Part shown: one piece after another, positions 10,652-22,348 of the stretch
Numbering within the stretch: position 1 is the stretch's first letter
How the letters are laid out: every line of letters begins with the position of its first letter
NCBI RefSeq assembly: GCF_050948215.1
Contig: NC_135153.1
Span: 3,810,058-3,874,057 of the forward strand
Direction: 5' to 3'
Source: Halictus rubicundus
Taxonomy: Eukaryota; Arthropoda; Insecta; Hymenoptera; Halictidae
Length of the DNA: 64,000 nucleotides
Translations under genes and position numbers: made by a program
Notes under the pieces: model-generated
Database searches by the model: none
What the model saw: only the letters and a program-made list of their open reading frames with translations
Told to the model about the DNA's origin: nothing

Positions 10652-11473
10652 CAGTGATTTCTCTATGTACACAGGCTCATGAAAATATTCGAACACCCTT
10701 TGAAACAGTATAACTTTTTTGAAATTGGATCAAACGATCAGACTTTTCTTGAGCAATTAGAAGAATTGGTTTACCGAATGACGTGCAAAAAAGATTTTTA
10801 AAAAATTGCAATTTCTAGGAGTTATAAGAGCAAATAAAAAAGACACTTTCCAAAACTTTTATTTGAGCCTGTAATGAAAATTTTAAATATGACTTTTGTA
10901 GATCTGTGTTAGTTATACACATACTGAAAATTTCATCGAAATCGGTTGACGCAAATAAAAACGGCACGCATCGAAAGATGTTAGATTCTGTGGATTTTAA
11001 GCAGAAATTGATCACACTTTTACCTATTTGTAGCTCGCGTGTATACTAACCGATTTCGATGAAATTTTCAGTTTGCGTATAACTAAAATAGATCTATAAA
11101 ACGCATATTTTAAATTTTCACTACAGGCTCAAATAAAAAAGTTGTAAAAAGTGCCATTTTTATTTTCTCGTGTAATTCTTACCAATTGCAATCTTTTCAA
11201 AATCTTTTTTGCACATCATTTGGAAAACCAATTCTTCTAATTGCTGAAAAAAGTCAAGTCGTTTGACCCAAATTTTAAAAGAGTAATACTATTTTAAAGG
11301 GTGTCCGAATACTTTCGTGAGCCTGGTATATATGTCGACAAGGTCTGGATGATAAAAGTCGCGGAATTATCCCCACTACCGCGAGATATACCCCGAAGCT
11401 TGAAAGACCTCGGACGCCGAGAGACAGGATTCTGTCAAGACCCGTGTTGTTGACATATATCGATAATTCGCTG
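10652..11473 (-). mobile_element. Family A MITE split by a 657-bp insertion
   Basis: The left piece (cagtgatttctctatg, then TA) and right piece (tatatgtcgacaaggtctgg ... gataattcgctg) form one family A copy in reverse orientation. They are separated by the foldback element at 10670-11326. Confidence 0.85.
10670..11326. mobile_element. Long-inverted-repeat Tc1-like element nested in A
   Basis: Ends CACAGGCTCATGAAAATATT and, inverted, CCAGGCTCACGAAAGTATTC. The arms stay complementary for hundreds of bases (for example ccgatttcgatgaaattttc near 11042 against gaaaatttcatcgaaatcgg near 10926). TA lies at both junctions. No transposase frame is visible, so it is a foldback MITE. Confidence 0.85.
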
Positions 11474-12365
11474 TAATTCGTTAAAAAGTTTTTCGATATA
11501 ATCGATAGACACCGAGTTATTTTGTATTTGTAGTTCTGACTGACTGTACGTTCGTTATTGGCTACAGACTGCTAACCAAAAATGTGAGATTAACGCTTGC
11601 TGATTAACGAATGATGGAGGAAAATATTATTTCACGACAAAGCTGTGAAGTCAGTCGGTAATCGCATGAGATATTTGTTTTCTGGTGCGGATTGCGCGTA
11701 AAACTCGTGGATTGAGAATTTTCTTTTTTGCTCCGTAATCCCCCGCAAATAATCGGGAATGCCAAGAGTGTCAGGGGTCCTGTTCGCAGATACGCGACGT
11801 AAACAGTAAACATTTTTCCACACCGATACACAGAATCGCGAGCACGATTGCACGGTAAAGAAAATGTTATCGCGTCTGATAACCCCGGTAATTCTGCTGC
11901 AGACTCACGGTGATTTTGCCGTTGAAGAGCCTTTGATCGTCGTTATCGGAAACGGGTACAGGAGCGTCGCCACTATCGGATCCGGCATGACCCTGTGATC
12001 GTTCCTGCCAAGACACATTAGCCCCTAACCCAGACCTCAGACGTATCGCGTTCAATAATTCCAGAGTCATTAGTATCAGCTGCTACGATGTCGAATTTGA
12101 ACGCACATTTCGACACAATCGAGGCTACTACCCTGGGCTTTAACATTCTGACTGCTACAATCCGGTGCACTCGCAATATTATGACGACAGGGATTTCGAA
12201 ATTGAGCGGTTCTCGCACACTTGCTATAGCAATATCTCGATATGCGTATGTAAGAAATGCGCACGATACTTGTGAAGAATTTATCCCCATTACCGTGAAG
12301 TACACGCACACCCCTAGTTTCACATGTAAACAATCCAATATAAAGCGATCCATATACAGCGTTTA
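11474..12365. other. No gene recognised; unique region with long opposed frames
   Basis: Open frames of 100-111 codons overlap on both strands at 12018-12420. None resembles a known family and no start or splice context stands out. Treated as non-coding with some doubt. Confidence 0.35.
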
Positions 12366-12367
12366 CT

Positions 12368-12557
12368 CTATAGAGGGTGACCACGCTTTTCGTAGTCAGC
12401 GTTTTTCTTGTAAATATTAGAACAACATGAAAGAGGAAAAAGTAGTACTGTTTTTTATACGTAACACAATGGCGTATGTAATTTTATTGTGTTTATTCTA
12501 TTTTGTTAGATATGAAGGTGACCTTCAATTTATTAAATGGAATGCTGTATATTTTTG
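12368..12557 (+). mobile_element. Terminal arm of the DUF4817-type element (E5 relative)
   Basis: The sequence from agcgtttttcttgtaaatat through catgaaagaggaaaaagtag to gaaggtgaccttcaattt matches the first 200 bases of the element at 36987. It is a solo arm. A different CAGGGTGTCCCGAATTTAAA terminus begins at 12562. Confidence 0.65.
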
Positions 12558-12561
12558 TATA

Positions 12562-12665
12562 CAGGGTGTCCCGAATTTAAATGGCAAAACTTCGGGAGCG
12601 CCTAGGGGACCGAAAAACTAAGACAAAAAATCTTTTAGAGATTTGCTTGTTTTTGCTTCGTTATC
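12562..12665 (+). mobile_element. CAGGGTGTCCC terminus, one end only
   Basis: TA then CAGGGTGTCCCGAATTTAAA. No matching inverted end is found before the B fragment that follows. Confidence 0.45.
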
Positions 12666-12669
12666 TAAG

Positions 12670-12735
12670 TATCTCCTGGCCGATATATGTCCGTGGCTAC
12701 ATCCGATTTTTGGACATATATCGAGTAGACACTGT
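12670..12735 (-). mobile_element. Family B fragment, terminal half
   Basis: tatctcctggccgatatatg through ttggacatatatcgagtag to acactg then TA is the inverted left half of family B. Confidence 0.75.
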
Positions 12736-13006
12736 ACCTGGCGATTCGTTGTACGAATCAATCAAGATTTAATGTAAGACTGTACCTGTGTGACTGTTCT
12801 ATTATCCGAACACTGTTCCATTGATTAGGTCGGACAGTCGACGTTCTACTGTATTGTGAATTAGACGAGTAAATATTAATCAAATTGCGTCATGTTCCTC
12901 GTTTGAGTAAAAGTTTCATAAAAAATCATTGCGAGCGAAACAGTTTTGTCACTGCAAAGTAACAGTCACAGTGAATAATCGCTTGCAGTCTAGTTATTTT
13001 TTAAAA

Positions 13007-13041
13007 AACTAGTTAAACTAATTAAACTAGTTAAACTAGTT
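13007..13041. repeat. Short ACTAGTTAA tandem repeat
   Basis: Three to four copies of an actagttaa-like nonamer directly before the hairpin at 13054. Confidence 0.6.
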
Positions 13042-13053
13042 ATTTTTAAAAAC

Positions 13054-13121
13054 TGACAATAGAAAAATGACCAATTTATACTACTCCATAGTAGTACAAA
13101 TTGGTCATTATTCTATTGTCA
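13054..13121. repeat. 68-bp near-perfect hairpin
   Basis: Two 32-base arms (starting TGACAATAGAAAAATGACC and ending GGTCATTATTCTATTGTCA) pair with only two mismatches around a CCAT loop. This could be a tiny MITE or a small-RNA precursor. No other copy is evident in the window. Confidence 0.8.
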
Positions 13122-13124
13122 TTT

Positions 13125-14485
13125 CTTGTAATGTTAAATATTGTAGACCTTGCAAGACCTTTGATTTTTATACTTTTTCTGAATGAGAGCTTTGAATTAG
13201 TGGAAATATGGGTAGTAATATGAGACAGGATTAATTTTGAAGGAAACGAAGATGGACAACTGTTGAAGCATTAATTATGATGTATAAGCACAAAAGAACA
13301 TTGAATATAATAAAACAAGTAAACGAAGAATTTATTTTATTTATAATCATATGCATGAACTGTGCTTTCTGAATCCGCGCAATCATGATGAGCTCATAAG
13401 TGGCATGATAGGCACTGAATCCACAATTCGCTCATCTCGTATTTCACAATCTCATATTCCCGGCAATTTGCCATTTCACTTTCTCTTATTATGTATCATA
13501 ATCGAAACGCGAACACAATCGTTGCGATGGGAGAGTGTTTTAGTCGTCATAATACCTCATGCAGAATTATTGTCCAAACTGTCAATACCGTGTACAGTTC
13601 AAAACCATGGTGTCCCTACATTCGAAAAGGTGAAAAGAATGCATTGACAATGTCGTTGTATAAAAATTGCTATTTTTAGAGAATACGTTTCCAAATTTAT
13701 TTAGAAGAGACTATAAACGAGTCTTTTGTTCTCTACAGTCATCGCGTTGAAAAATGCAAATTATTATATTTATACGCAATTTATTGAACTTCAACATTTC
13801 TGAAGAATTACAATTACATTTGCTACAAGTCTAACTTAATCAGTCTAACTTAAAGTTAGATCAGTTTGAAAACGAGTAATTTTGGATGAACATGCTAAAA
13901 TGAATAGTATGGTTAAAAGCCTTAATAATTTCGATTATGTTCCCTCTGCCAAAGTTCTTTTCCTTCTTTACCTATTCTTAACCTTATGTTGATTTCAAAT
14001 GCATTTGTTTAGACTATAAATTCGAATAGTTTAAAATAATTTAAAATAGTTACTTTTAGTGCTCCGTGAACCTAATGTTTAATAAAAATTCACTCGTTTC
14101 CTCTGTTAAATGCTATAAATCCTTTATTTCTCTTTGAATGTGTTATAACGTAATGCATTTTTCTAAAAATATAGAAGTATGAATAAACCACGATTTGTCG
14201 AATCACAGTGAAAGACGAAAATCGATGAACATAGACCTTGACACTATGCCAAAATTACGTTCAGGTAGTGTTTTGAAAACGTCTCGTTGCCAGAAATAAT
14301 AGTGTACAATAGAAATATGGGTTCCAATTAAAACATTCAAAGTTGACCTCTCTATACATTTTTCAAGGTCATTTAAAGGTGAATAAATGACATCTTTCGT
14401 CCCCCACAAAACCATACAACTTCTACCTAAATCATTTTTTGTGAAAATAGGAAATAATTAAAAAGAATAAGGAAGTTTCGTTATT
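13125..14485. other. AT-rich, no gene seen; one piggyBac-like end
   Basis: Long AT-rich stretch. At about 14055-14080 the motif ttagtgctccgtgaacctaa resembles a decayed inverted end of the CACTAGGTTTACG family. A 98-codon frame at 13351 has no recognisable domain. Confidence 0.4.
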
Positions 14486-14489
14486 GGGC

Positions 14490-14555
14490 AGAGGAGATAG
14501 TTCTGGGACTTCAATCAGCTAGGCGTTTGGGACATATCTAGAATAAACACTATAC
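14490..14555 (+). mobile_element. Family B fragment, right end
   Basis: gggacttcaatcagctaggc, gggacatatctagaa and aaacactatac match the right third of family B. Confidence 0.65.
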
Positions 14556-14559
14556 TTAG

Positions 14560-15736
14560 GCGATTATACCGCGGTGCTATGGCGCCTGAAGCTTTAAATG
14601 CAACAACCATGGCACGACAGCGTTCGGAACGCAGTCCCACGGTGCCCCGTAACTCCGGCACTGCAATTTTGCAAGCCCTGAAAATTACAGATCTCGTCGG
14701 TTAAAGGAAAACATTCGTCGAAGAGCCCCCGACACCCTTGCCGAACCTAAATTACCCTCTCGACCGATGAGACACTTAATCTTCCCGCTCATTATCCAGA
14801 CGCGGTTTTCTCGATCGCCACGCACGTATCTTCGAATTGGACGTTTCAATCGGACACGAAACGAGTCCGACGGGGACACGCTCGCGCAAAGATTCATGAA
14901 ATAAGCACGCATTTGCGATGCCCAGAGGAGGCCACAGGATTCACCTGTGAATGCACTTGCGTGCCAGCGTCATCCGATGCGTGCTTGCGCGTGCGACTAC
15001 ACTATCGTTCAAAAGTTTCGGTTGCTGAGCTTCTCGAGAAAGACAATTTCACGGGAGGGACGGGAATTTTCGAGAAAGAAATTTTCTAGGAACCCAATTA
15101 CTGTGTGGGTGCCAATTACTGTACCCATAATTAATTATAATTATTTTTAAAGCTCAATGAATATTAAAAAAGAAATATTAAATGTCACAAATATGTTGGT
15201 AATGTATCTACATATATCTTGAATACGCTGACTCGGAAGACTCAGATATCTCTAAAAATATAAATGGTACGAAAAAATATTTTAAGTGAAAAAATGGAAT
15301 GATGTCAAAGAGGACATATAAAAATCGCATTTATGTCAGTCAATTTGTTCTCATTCACAATTACGCTTGTAAATGTACCTTTGTGAGCAGACATGACTCT
15401 ACATAGAGGTTTCAGAAATAAAAAAAGTATCACATTACGGAAAAACATTTTTTTTTTTTGTTAATAACTTTTTAATGACAAACGAGCTACGGCTAAGTGG
15501 GGATGGATCTTGTAATTCTTAAGATTCTTCAGTACCAAGTGAGCTCCGAAAAATGAACTGCAAAAAAGTTATTTCTGATCGTTCACTTACAAGTAAATTT
15601 CGGAAATCATTGCCACCTTTCCTTGCAAATTAAGAGGGTACTCTAATTTTTCGTTGAAGTTATAAAGTTAAGAATTTTCAACAGTATCAGTAGAAACCAA
15701 TAATTGGCAACTATATAACTACCCACAATCGAGCTA
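14560..15736. other. No gene seen
   Basis: GC-moderate to about 15100, then AT-rich. Short T and A runs near 15449. Nothing recognised on either strand. Confidence 0.4.
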
Positions 15737-15920
15737 CAATGTTTACTCGATTTATGTCCAAAACACGGGTCTAGCCAGGGACATATATCGGCCAGGAGAT
15801 ACTATTTTATCTAAGAAAAGGATAGTGAAGCTCTAGAGACAGTTACCTAGGGATCTATCTAGGGATAGTTCTGGGACTTTTATCGACTATGCATTTGGGA
15901 CATATACAGAGTAAACACTG
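15737..15920 (+). mobile_element. Family B MITE
   Basis: CAATGTTTACTCGATTTATG to gagtaaacactg, with ggtctagccagggacatata and the ggccaggagatac marker. The shared GGGGTATACCCC block is lost and replaced by a short tctagggat duplication. Confidence 0.8.
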
Positions 15921-16079
15921 CATTTTGAGAGAAAAGCAACCGAGCAGGTTACCGGACTACAAATAGACAACTAAATGAATCCAACGCTTAACATGCTGTG
16001 TCGGAATGTGCCCGAAATGTCGAAAGACCCAGTTAGATCATTTTTACAGGGAATTACAAGTCCGTGATTTCGACTGGTT

Positions 16080-16710
16080 GGTAGTTACAGTGTGAAATTA
16101 GGCCGATCCCAAAATTGTTCCCCGAAGTAATGTGCGCGTGTTATGAAGCGTCCCAAATACACGGTGTTTCGCCCCAATTCGTGGCGTTCTCTCCGCAAAG
16201 AAAAAAATAAAAGATTAGAGAAACGTTCCCAGGGGCGAATCCGAAATGACTCCGGCTCCCTTCGTTCACCGAATCGATGTTCCCGTCGCGTGCAGGAACC
16301 CGAAGCATTCGAAGAGCAAATCGCTGTTGGGAGCGGGCCGATACTCCTTTCCCGATCGTCACGAGAAGTCGAATTAATTAGAGAGTCCCCTCCCCCCTCC
16401 TCGCCAACAGACAGCACCGTCCCCCTTACATAATTCACGACGCGGCCATCGGTGAGCCGTGCTTTTGCATAACCTGGCCCGACCATTCTTCCCTGGGGGT
16501 GTTCGACCGGCAACTCATGGCAAGACTGTTTTTCGCACGCAACTACATTGCCCCACAAAAGTTTCGGACCGTCGCGTTCCATGGTCTTTCGAATTGCCCC
16601 GCTTCCGATCTTCCTGCAAACTAACCAAACAAAGCCAAACGCTTCTCCATTACACGTTTCAGACACCACTGACAATTGTTATAACATAACAGAGTTATGA
16701 TGATCACTGT
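16080..16710. other. No gene recognised; GC-rich with a 196-codon open frame
   Basis: A minus-strand open frame of 196 codons (16085-16675) is open across a GC-rich stretch, with overlapping open frames on the other strand. The translation is Arg/Gly/Ser-rich and matches nothing I know. I do not call it a gene. Confidence 0.3.
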
Positions 16711-16774
16711 AGTGAGGCCGGGCAACTGGTGGCCCATGGGCCGCACACTGTTCCTTTCCCCTGATCGCAACAGT

Positions 16775-16951
16775 GTCGCCAGATGAGGGGAGTGAGCTCG
16801 AATCGAGGGGAAAAAGTTACCCCCTCTCTCTGCCAGTACCGGAGTATGCACGACAAAGATGGAACGTGTCACGTGTCCGCGGCGGAAGCGTGGGGGAATA
16901 GCGCGGTAGAAGGGGAAATTAGAGTGGGGGAACGAGTCTTGATCTGGCGAC
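16775..16951 (+). repeat. Family G repeat, copy 1
   Basis: Bounded by GTCGCCAGATGAGGGGAG and ATCTGGCGAC, which are inverted at their first 10 bases. Internal markers are ggggaaaaagttaccccc and ggggaaattagagtggggg. Confidence 0.75.
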
Positions 16952-17114
16952 TCTGCTTCTGACTTCCCTGTAGCTCGGACTGCAGTCTCCTTGACAATTA
17001 CATGTGGGGCGTAGTCGAGACAAAGGTAAATGCAAAGCACCGCAACAACAAAGATTCCCTAAAGCCCACCATCCGAAAGTAATGACGAGAATAAACAAGG
17101 ACGGTGAGCCGAGT

Positions 17115-17236
17115 GTCGCCGGATGAGGGGAGGGAGCACGAATCGAGGGGAAAAGTTACCGTCTCCCTGGAAGCGTGGGAGAATAGGGCGGTAGAAGGGG
17201 AAATTAGAGTGGGGGAGCAAGTCTTGATCTGGCGAC
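17115..17236 (+). repeat. Family G repeat, copy 2 (shortened)
   Basis: Same ends and markers as copy 1, in the same orientation, but about 55 bp shorter. The middle segment with the gtaccggagtatgcacgac-like motif is missing. Confidence 0.75.
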
Positions 17237-17386
17237 TATGCCTCCTATATAGGTTCCTTGCCACCCACCCCCTTCTCCTACACTCCATAGAAGCATAGTG
17301 GGGGGGTCTCAGGAGTGGGAAGAGGATATGTGGCTTAAATAATTATTTTAAATAAAGTCTCGGCAGCCTCATCAATTAAATTACAC

Positions 17387-17440
17387 CAGTGATGGGCACG
17401 GTAGGGGCCCCTCAAACGCCTGCTTCTCTCACCAACCTCT
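17387..17440 (+). mobile_element. Possible hAT-like terminus
   Basis: CAGTGATGGGCACGGTAGGG resembles hAT-type termini beginning CAGTG(A/G)TGGGC. A right end was not identified with confidence. Confidence 0.25.
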
Positions 17441-17477
17441 CTTTCGTGTAGGGAGCACCTTCGTCGCGTTCGCTGAT

Positions 17478-17633
17478 GTCTCCAGATCAAAACTTGTTCC
17501 CCCACTCTTATTTCCCCTTCTACTGGTCCCTAATTTCCCGACTCGTTTCGTCTCTGTCGTGCGTACACCGGTACTGGCAGAGAGAGGGTAACTTTTTCCC
17601 CTCAAATCGTACTCCCTCCCCTCATCTGGCGAC
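17478..17633 (-). repeat. Family G repeat, copy 3 (inverted)
   Basis: Inverted relative to copies 1 and 2: GTCTCCAGAT ... ATCTGGCGAC, with tatttccccttctactgg and ggtaactttttcccctc. Confidence 0.75.
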
Positions 17634-17837
17634 ACTGGTTTTCCGTGCCTACCAAAGTCTCCCACCATTGAACTGGTATCCTATGAAAGGAATAGAGTGT
17701 GGCCCGCGGGACCCAGTCCCCCGGCTCTGGAGATAAAGTCAAAATAGAAGTGGTGCTTAAAAGTGGGAGAATCGGCGAACTAATGGTAAGGGTTCATGCA
17801 GCGACGGCGGGGAAAAAATTGACAGAATTGCGAGGGT

Positions 17838-18088
17838 TTAACCCCTTAACCTACAACTACGTGTGAGACACGTGGTCTGGTATTCGGGGCAAAACTGATT
17901 ATCACGGGCCTGGCTCGTAGTACATCGGTCGGGTCAAATTTAAATATTACGGGCATGGCCCCTGCTACAATGATCGAGCCAAATGTAAATGTCACGGGCA
18001 TGGCCGTGGAATGGCTCGAAGGCTGCGCGATCTTGTTTACGTTTTGGGCCCAGGCTGTTGAAACGTAAATCGTAGGTTAAGGGGTTAA
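17838..18088 (+). mobile_element. piggyBac-like MITE with internal tandem repeat
   Basis: TTAA at both sides, inverted ends CCCCTTAACCTACAACTACG and CCCCTTAACCTACGATTTAC. Inside (17899-18025) are three diverged units of about 45-55 bp, each starting near ATCACGGGC(A/C)TGGC. Confidence 0.85.
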
Positions 18089-18278
18089 AAGATCTTCTTG
18101 CGAGGCATGAACAACGTTTGTTTTTGTTATGACAACACACATCAATGTCGACAATTAGGAAATTGCTATGGAGCGTTTAATCATCTTTTTCAATGATATT
18201 TTCTTAACCTTTAGTCGGCCATTTAGTACATTTAGTAGTAGTCAAGTAAATGATAGACTCATTCCAAGAACTAATGTA

Positions 18279-18603
18279 TTAACCCTTAACGGTCCGGAAG
18301 TATGTCAAGTTTACTTCCCACCAGGTCCAAGATGTTTTTCATACGAATAGAAACTGTGGACTCAACATTTTTATATCAAGTATAGAAAGGAAAATGTTTA
18401 TATTTTAGTGAAAATTTATGAATATATATTCAGAGTAATAGGATAACAAGATGATTTAAATTGGACTTTTGCCGCCATATACTCGGCATTGGACCCAGTA
18501 AGTAAATTGCCTTGTAAGGCACTTACTAAACACCCAGTAACTAAACTTACTAAATAACCAGGGAACTAAATGCCCAGTAAGGCATTGGTCCGTTAAGGGT
18601 TAA
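18279..18603 (+). mobile_element. piggyBac-like MITE with internal CCAGTAA repeats
   Basis: TTAA at both sides, ends CCCTTAACGGTCCGGAAG and, inverted, CCCTTAACGGACCAATGCC. The right half holds several cccagtaa(g/c)taaa-type units. Confidence 0.85.
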
Positions 18604-19940
18604 TTGTTTAACTCTGTTATTTATACAGATACAAAAACATGTTTGCGAGAAAATTATCGTGTTTGATGGGGGACAGAAGTCTGTTTGGGTAGAGGTCATC
18701 GCAAGGTCATATTTTCCGTAGTAGTCTTCGAGGCATTCAGCATTCTCCTTTAACATTGTTCTGTAACTGCACCGGTAACCGAGTTGAAGTCCGAAAGAAA
18801 CGCGTGTACGCAAAGAGGAGGATTCAACGAATATTTTAGCATACTTCAACTAAAGTAATTGATTCGAACAAAAATTGGAAACAATTAACCAAACGTATCA
18901 ACTAGCCCCGGTCCCCCATGGTGTATTTTTAATTCGTTTTACACGCCTAGCCGCGTTCTCATCTCGCCGCCTTTTCAATTTAATAAAGTAACCACACTTG
19001 CGCCTCGCGAACGATACGAAAGCTCCGCGCGGAAAGTGGGTAAACTGATCGGCCGTGCGGGAAAGCGTGGGGCGCAGTCGATATCGCGGGGGCCGCCATA
19101 GAAATGAAGTGGAAAAGCCGTAATATCGAAACAACCTGCTCGAAAGTGTATATGTAGGGAGCAAACAAACCGCACACGAGGTCGATTCTTTTTCCCCGTG
19201 CTGCTCGGCCGTTTTTGTTTGCCTTTTTCCCGGAGAGCGGTGCCTTTTTCCACGGCGCGCCACGCCGCGCTCCGGTGCTACACGGCGAAACGTTTTCGCG
19301 TGAGAAAATGCTCGAGGGCTCGTAAGGAGCGCGGGTCGGCAGCGGCGGAACGAAGTCGATCGGAAACGTCGAAAGGTTACCGTCTTCCTCCTCCCTGCTT
19401 TTCACCGTCGTTCGTTCTACGTTTCTCTTCTGCTTCGCGTCGCTTCTTCTTCTTCTTCTTCCCCCCGCGCTAAAGCGACTCGTTCCTTCTGTTTTTATTC
19501 CCCTGGTTTAAAACTCGAAACGACCGCTCCTCCTGCGCACCGATTTCACTTAATTTGGTAGGAGTGTAGCGATTTTCGCGGAAACGGCCAACCCAAACGG
19601 AGCCGGGTAGCGGACGGCGCCCGCCATACCTCGAAAGAGATACAACCAGGGAAGATCGACTTCGAAATCCTCCGTGTGTCCCGATGCCGGTCGCCTCGAG
19701 TGGCTTCTCGGGAAATAATTACGCGGCTAATCGCGCGAATTAATTTTTTCCTCGTCTGCCGGATTTCGTGGCCGTCCTCGCCAAAATCTCGACCTGAGAT
19801 CCGGTCGCTTTTCGTAAGAGTTCTGCGTGACGAGTCTGCCGACGAGCGATCGACGATTTTCGAAATAGGTCATGAAATAGGTTAATACTAGGTCTCTTCT
19901 TTTTAGAGCAGCAATTGATGCCGAAGGGGGTCCAAGTAAA
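18604..19940. other. No gene seen; GC-rich island 18.9-19.87 kb
   Basis: Long GC-rich segment with open frames on both strands, including a 141-codon minus frame. It contains a (CTT)n tract near 19446-19462. Translations are basic or low-complexity and unrecognised. Confidence 0.4.
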
Positions 19941-19942
19941 TA

Positions 19943-20678
19943 CAGTGAATTCTCTATAAAGGCCCACTACGCGATTCTGGCGAAGGACATATATCGGATA
20001 GGAAAAATTATTCTTTGATTCACGCCGAACGTTGCCTAAGGATTACACACTGTACGCTTGAATCGTAAATGTCCCCAATGTCTCTATAATGGTCCACTAT
20101 ACGATACCGGCGAGGGACATATATCGAATAGGAAAAATTATTCTTTGATTCACGCCGAACGTTGCCTAGGAATTACACACTGTACGCTGGAATCGTAAAT
20201 GACCCTACTCGATAAGTGTCCAGACACGGGATATACGATTCAAGACAAGAAGGCTGAGAAAATGTCTTTCTTTGATACGGGTCGGGTATCGGTGTGAGAC
20301 CAGAAGACCAATACTAATCCAATTACAAAACTTCTTTACATCCCATTATTTTTTATTTAATTAGTTTTATTATTATCATTTCTATTCGGATTATATTTAC
20401 ACTAATTCTCCGTTAATATAATTGTAATGAGAAGTAATTTTCAACGTTCTTCACACAAGTAAATATCATCGGAATCATATCATATTTAGTATCATTTTAA
20501 TCAGAAAAAATTCCACAAATATATTATTGGTGAAACTCCCATAAAAAATTAAGTAGTGGTTCACACCTATATACCCGACCCGTGTTATGTCGTAGGGGGG
20601 TTGTATTATGGGTAGTGGGGGTTGTTCAGGGACCTGTATCCGTTAGGCTTCTAGGGACTTATATAGAGAATGCACTGT
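19943..20678 (+). mobile_element. Composite A/B/C-type element with a 130-bp tandem unit
   Basis: Starts CAGTGAATTCTCTATAAAGG and ends ttatatagagaatgcactg then TA. Two direct copies of a 130-bp unit begin at 19951 and 20081, each carrying gaaaaattattctttgatt and cgccgaacgttgcct. It continues with agaaaatgtctttctttga (a C marker) and the actaatccaattacaaaac block (long A marker). Confidence 0.75.
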
Positions 20679-20684
20679 ACCAGT

Positions 20685-22345
20685 GTGAAATAAGGTGCGT
20701 ATAACTAGACTCCGGCTTTTATGCATTCATGACGAGCTCAATTTACAACATTGAAAAGATTAAAAGACGTTAATAGTAATATAATATTATTTTCACTATA
20801 TCAAAATTATTCGTGAAAGACATAAAGCGCCATTTAGCTTTCGTGTCTTGCAATTGATGCACAAACTTTTTATTTTCTTTTATTTTTATTTTCTGTTGCA
20901 CAAACTTTCTTTATATAACTAATGCCGTCCGAACAGTTTTGGGACCCTGTTCAATACATCATTGCAATGAATGTTTCCTAACTTTTACAAATGGCATCGG
21001 ACTTGAACCAAATTTTATATAACACTGATACTTGTATCTTATTGTGGTTATAATATTATGCTTAGATTTAACGTGCATACTTTCTTTGTTCGAATACTTT
21101 CGTCTATATATGTACACTTACTTATATTTATTTATATTCCCCATATTTGTAAACTAATTTCTATGAAATCAATCATTGGACCTAATACAAATAGCTAATG
21201 ATTCAAACTGCCTACTAGAAAATTCGAATTTCGATGGAATGTTTTTAAGTCTGGGTCAGAATGGACCCAAGTTTCGCTATCCGAGGGTTAAAGCGTGAAT
21301 TTGACTATTACTAATTCTGATGAATACAAATTTTAAATTACAAATGTAAAGTTTACATTTCTTTAAATAAATAAATGTTATAATGTAGCTACTAAAAAAC
21401 ACATTAGAAAGATATTACAATTTCGTTGCAGTTTTGTACATTATACCTAATTCGTTCAGAAATGTTATTACTATATTATTAATGTGTAAATCAGTGATTA
21501 ATCTGCTAATACAAAAATATTAAGTAAACACACCATTTACGTGTTTCGTGTAAAATAAATGATTACCTTCATTTTTCCTTTCCGTTCTCAAACTATTGTC
21601 CGTAAAGAATAAACTAAAATTGAACAAAGATTTCCCATTGGCTATGCAGACATCCGTCGTTTGATATTGTCAAATATCCACGGTGGTGTTCAAGTTTCAA
21701 TCGAATTCCAACAAGAAGCGGACGTTAACAAGTCAATAAGCTCCTTCCACAGGGAACGATCACGTAAATAGACGGGGGATGGTGGCGTTGACTGACGTCA
21801 CTAAGTTAATTGATTCGAAACATGACCATAGTCTGCGCCTTCCACTCAAAGGAAGGGCGTACAATAGAGGGGATAAATCATTCCTCGAAACGCCGGGAAT
21901 AATTGGAGCGTGAGACGGTAATGGAATTCGAAAAGAATTCATTATAACGCCTGAGCCACCCTCGGAAGCCATTTCCATCCCCCTAACCCACAACTTCTTA
22001 CCCTTCCCCGTTTGACGATCGCACAATAATTCCCTACTGTCCTTTCAATTTCAATTCGTTACTATTTATCACGTTTCCGCGAAAGTTTTACTACCTTTTT
22101 TTCCTCAACTTACTTTTATTTACACGCCAGAGGTATTAGATGATCGCAAAAATTCGTGCCCGATTTTCAAAGACCCCAAGATAATTTTCACGAAAATATG
22201 AATCGATCAGGTTGCTAAAACGTTGGGAGACAATTGTAGAAAATGGCGGTGATTATACTAATTCGTTAATAAAATTGTTATTCTAAAAATTAACCGCTTG
22301 TGTTTTATTTTCTAAGGTGGAAGATTATAACCATTATAAATTATA
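20685..22345. other. No gene seen; AT-rich
   Basis: AT-rich DNA. Near 21255-21294 the motif ggacccaagtttcgctatcc followed by gagggttaa looks like one decayed end of a TTAA-type MITE. An open frame of 88 codons at 21760-22026 is unrecognised. Confidence 0.4.
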
Positions 22346-22348
22346 AAT

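Noticed and set aside
13351..13647. 98-codon frame in AT-rich DNA
   Set aside because: No domain, no start context and no neighbouring signals. Chance frame.
16085..16675. 196-codon minus frame
   Set aside because: No recognisable motif, plus-strand frames overlap it, and it lies in GC-rich DNA. Left as uncertain, not called.
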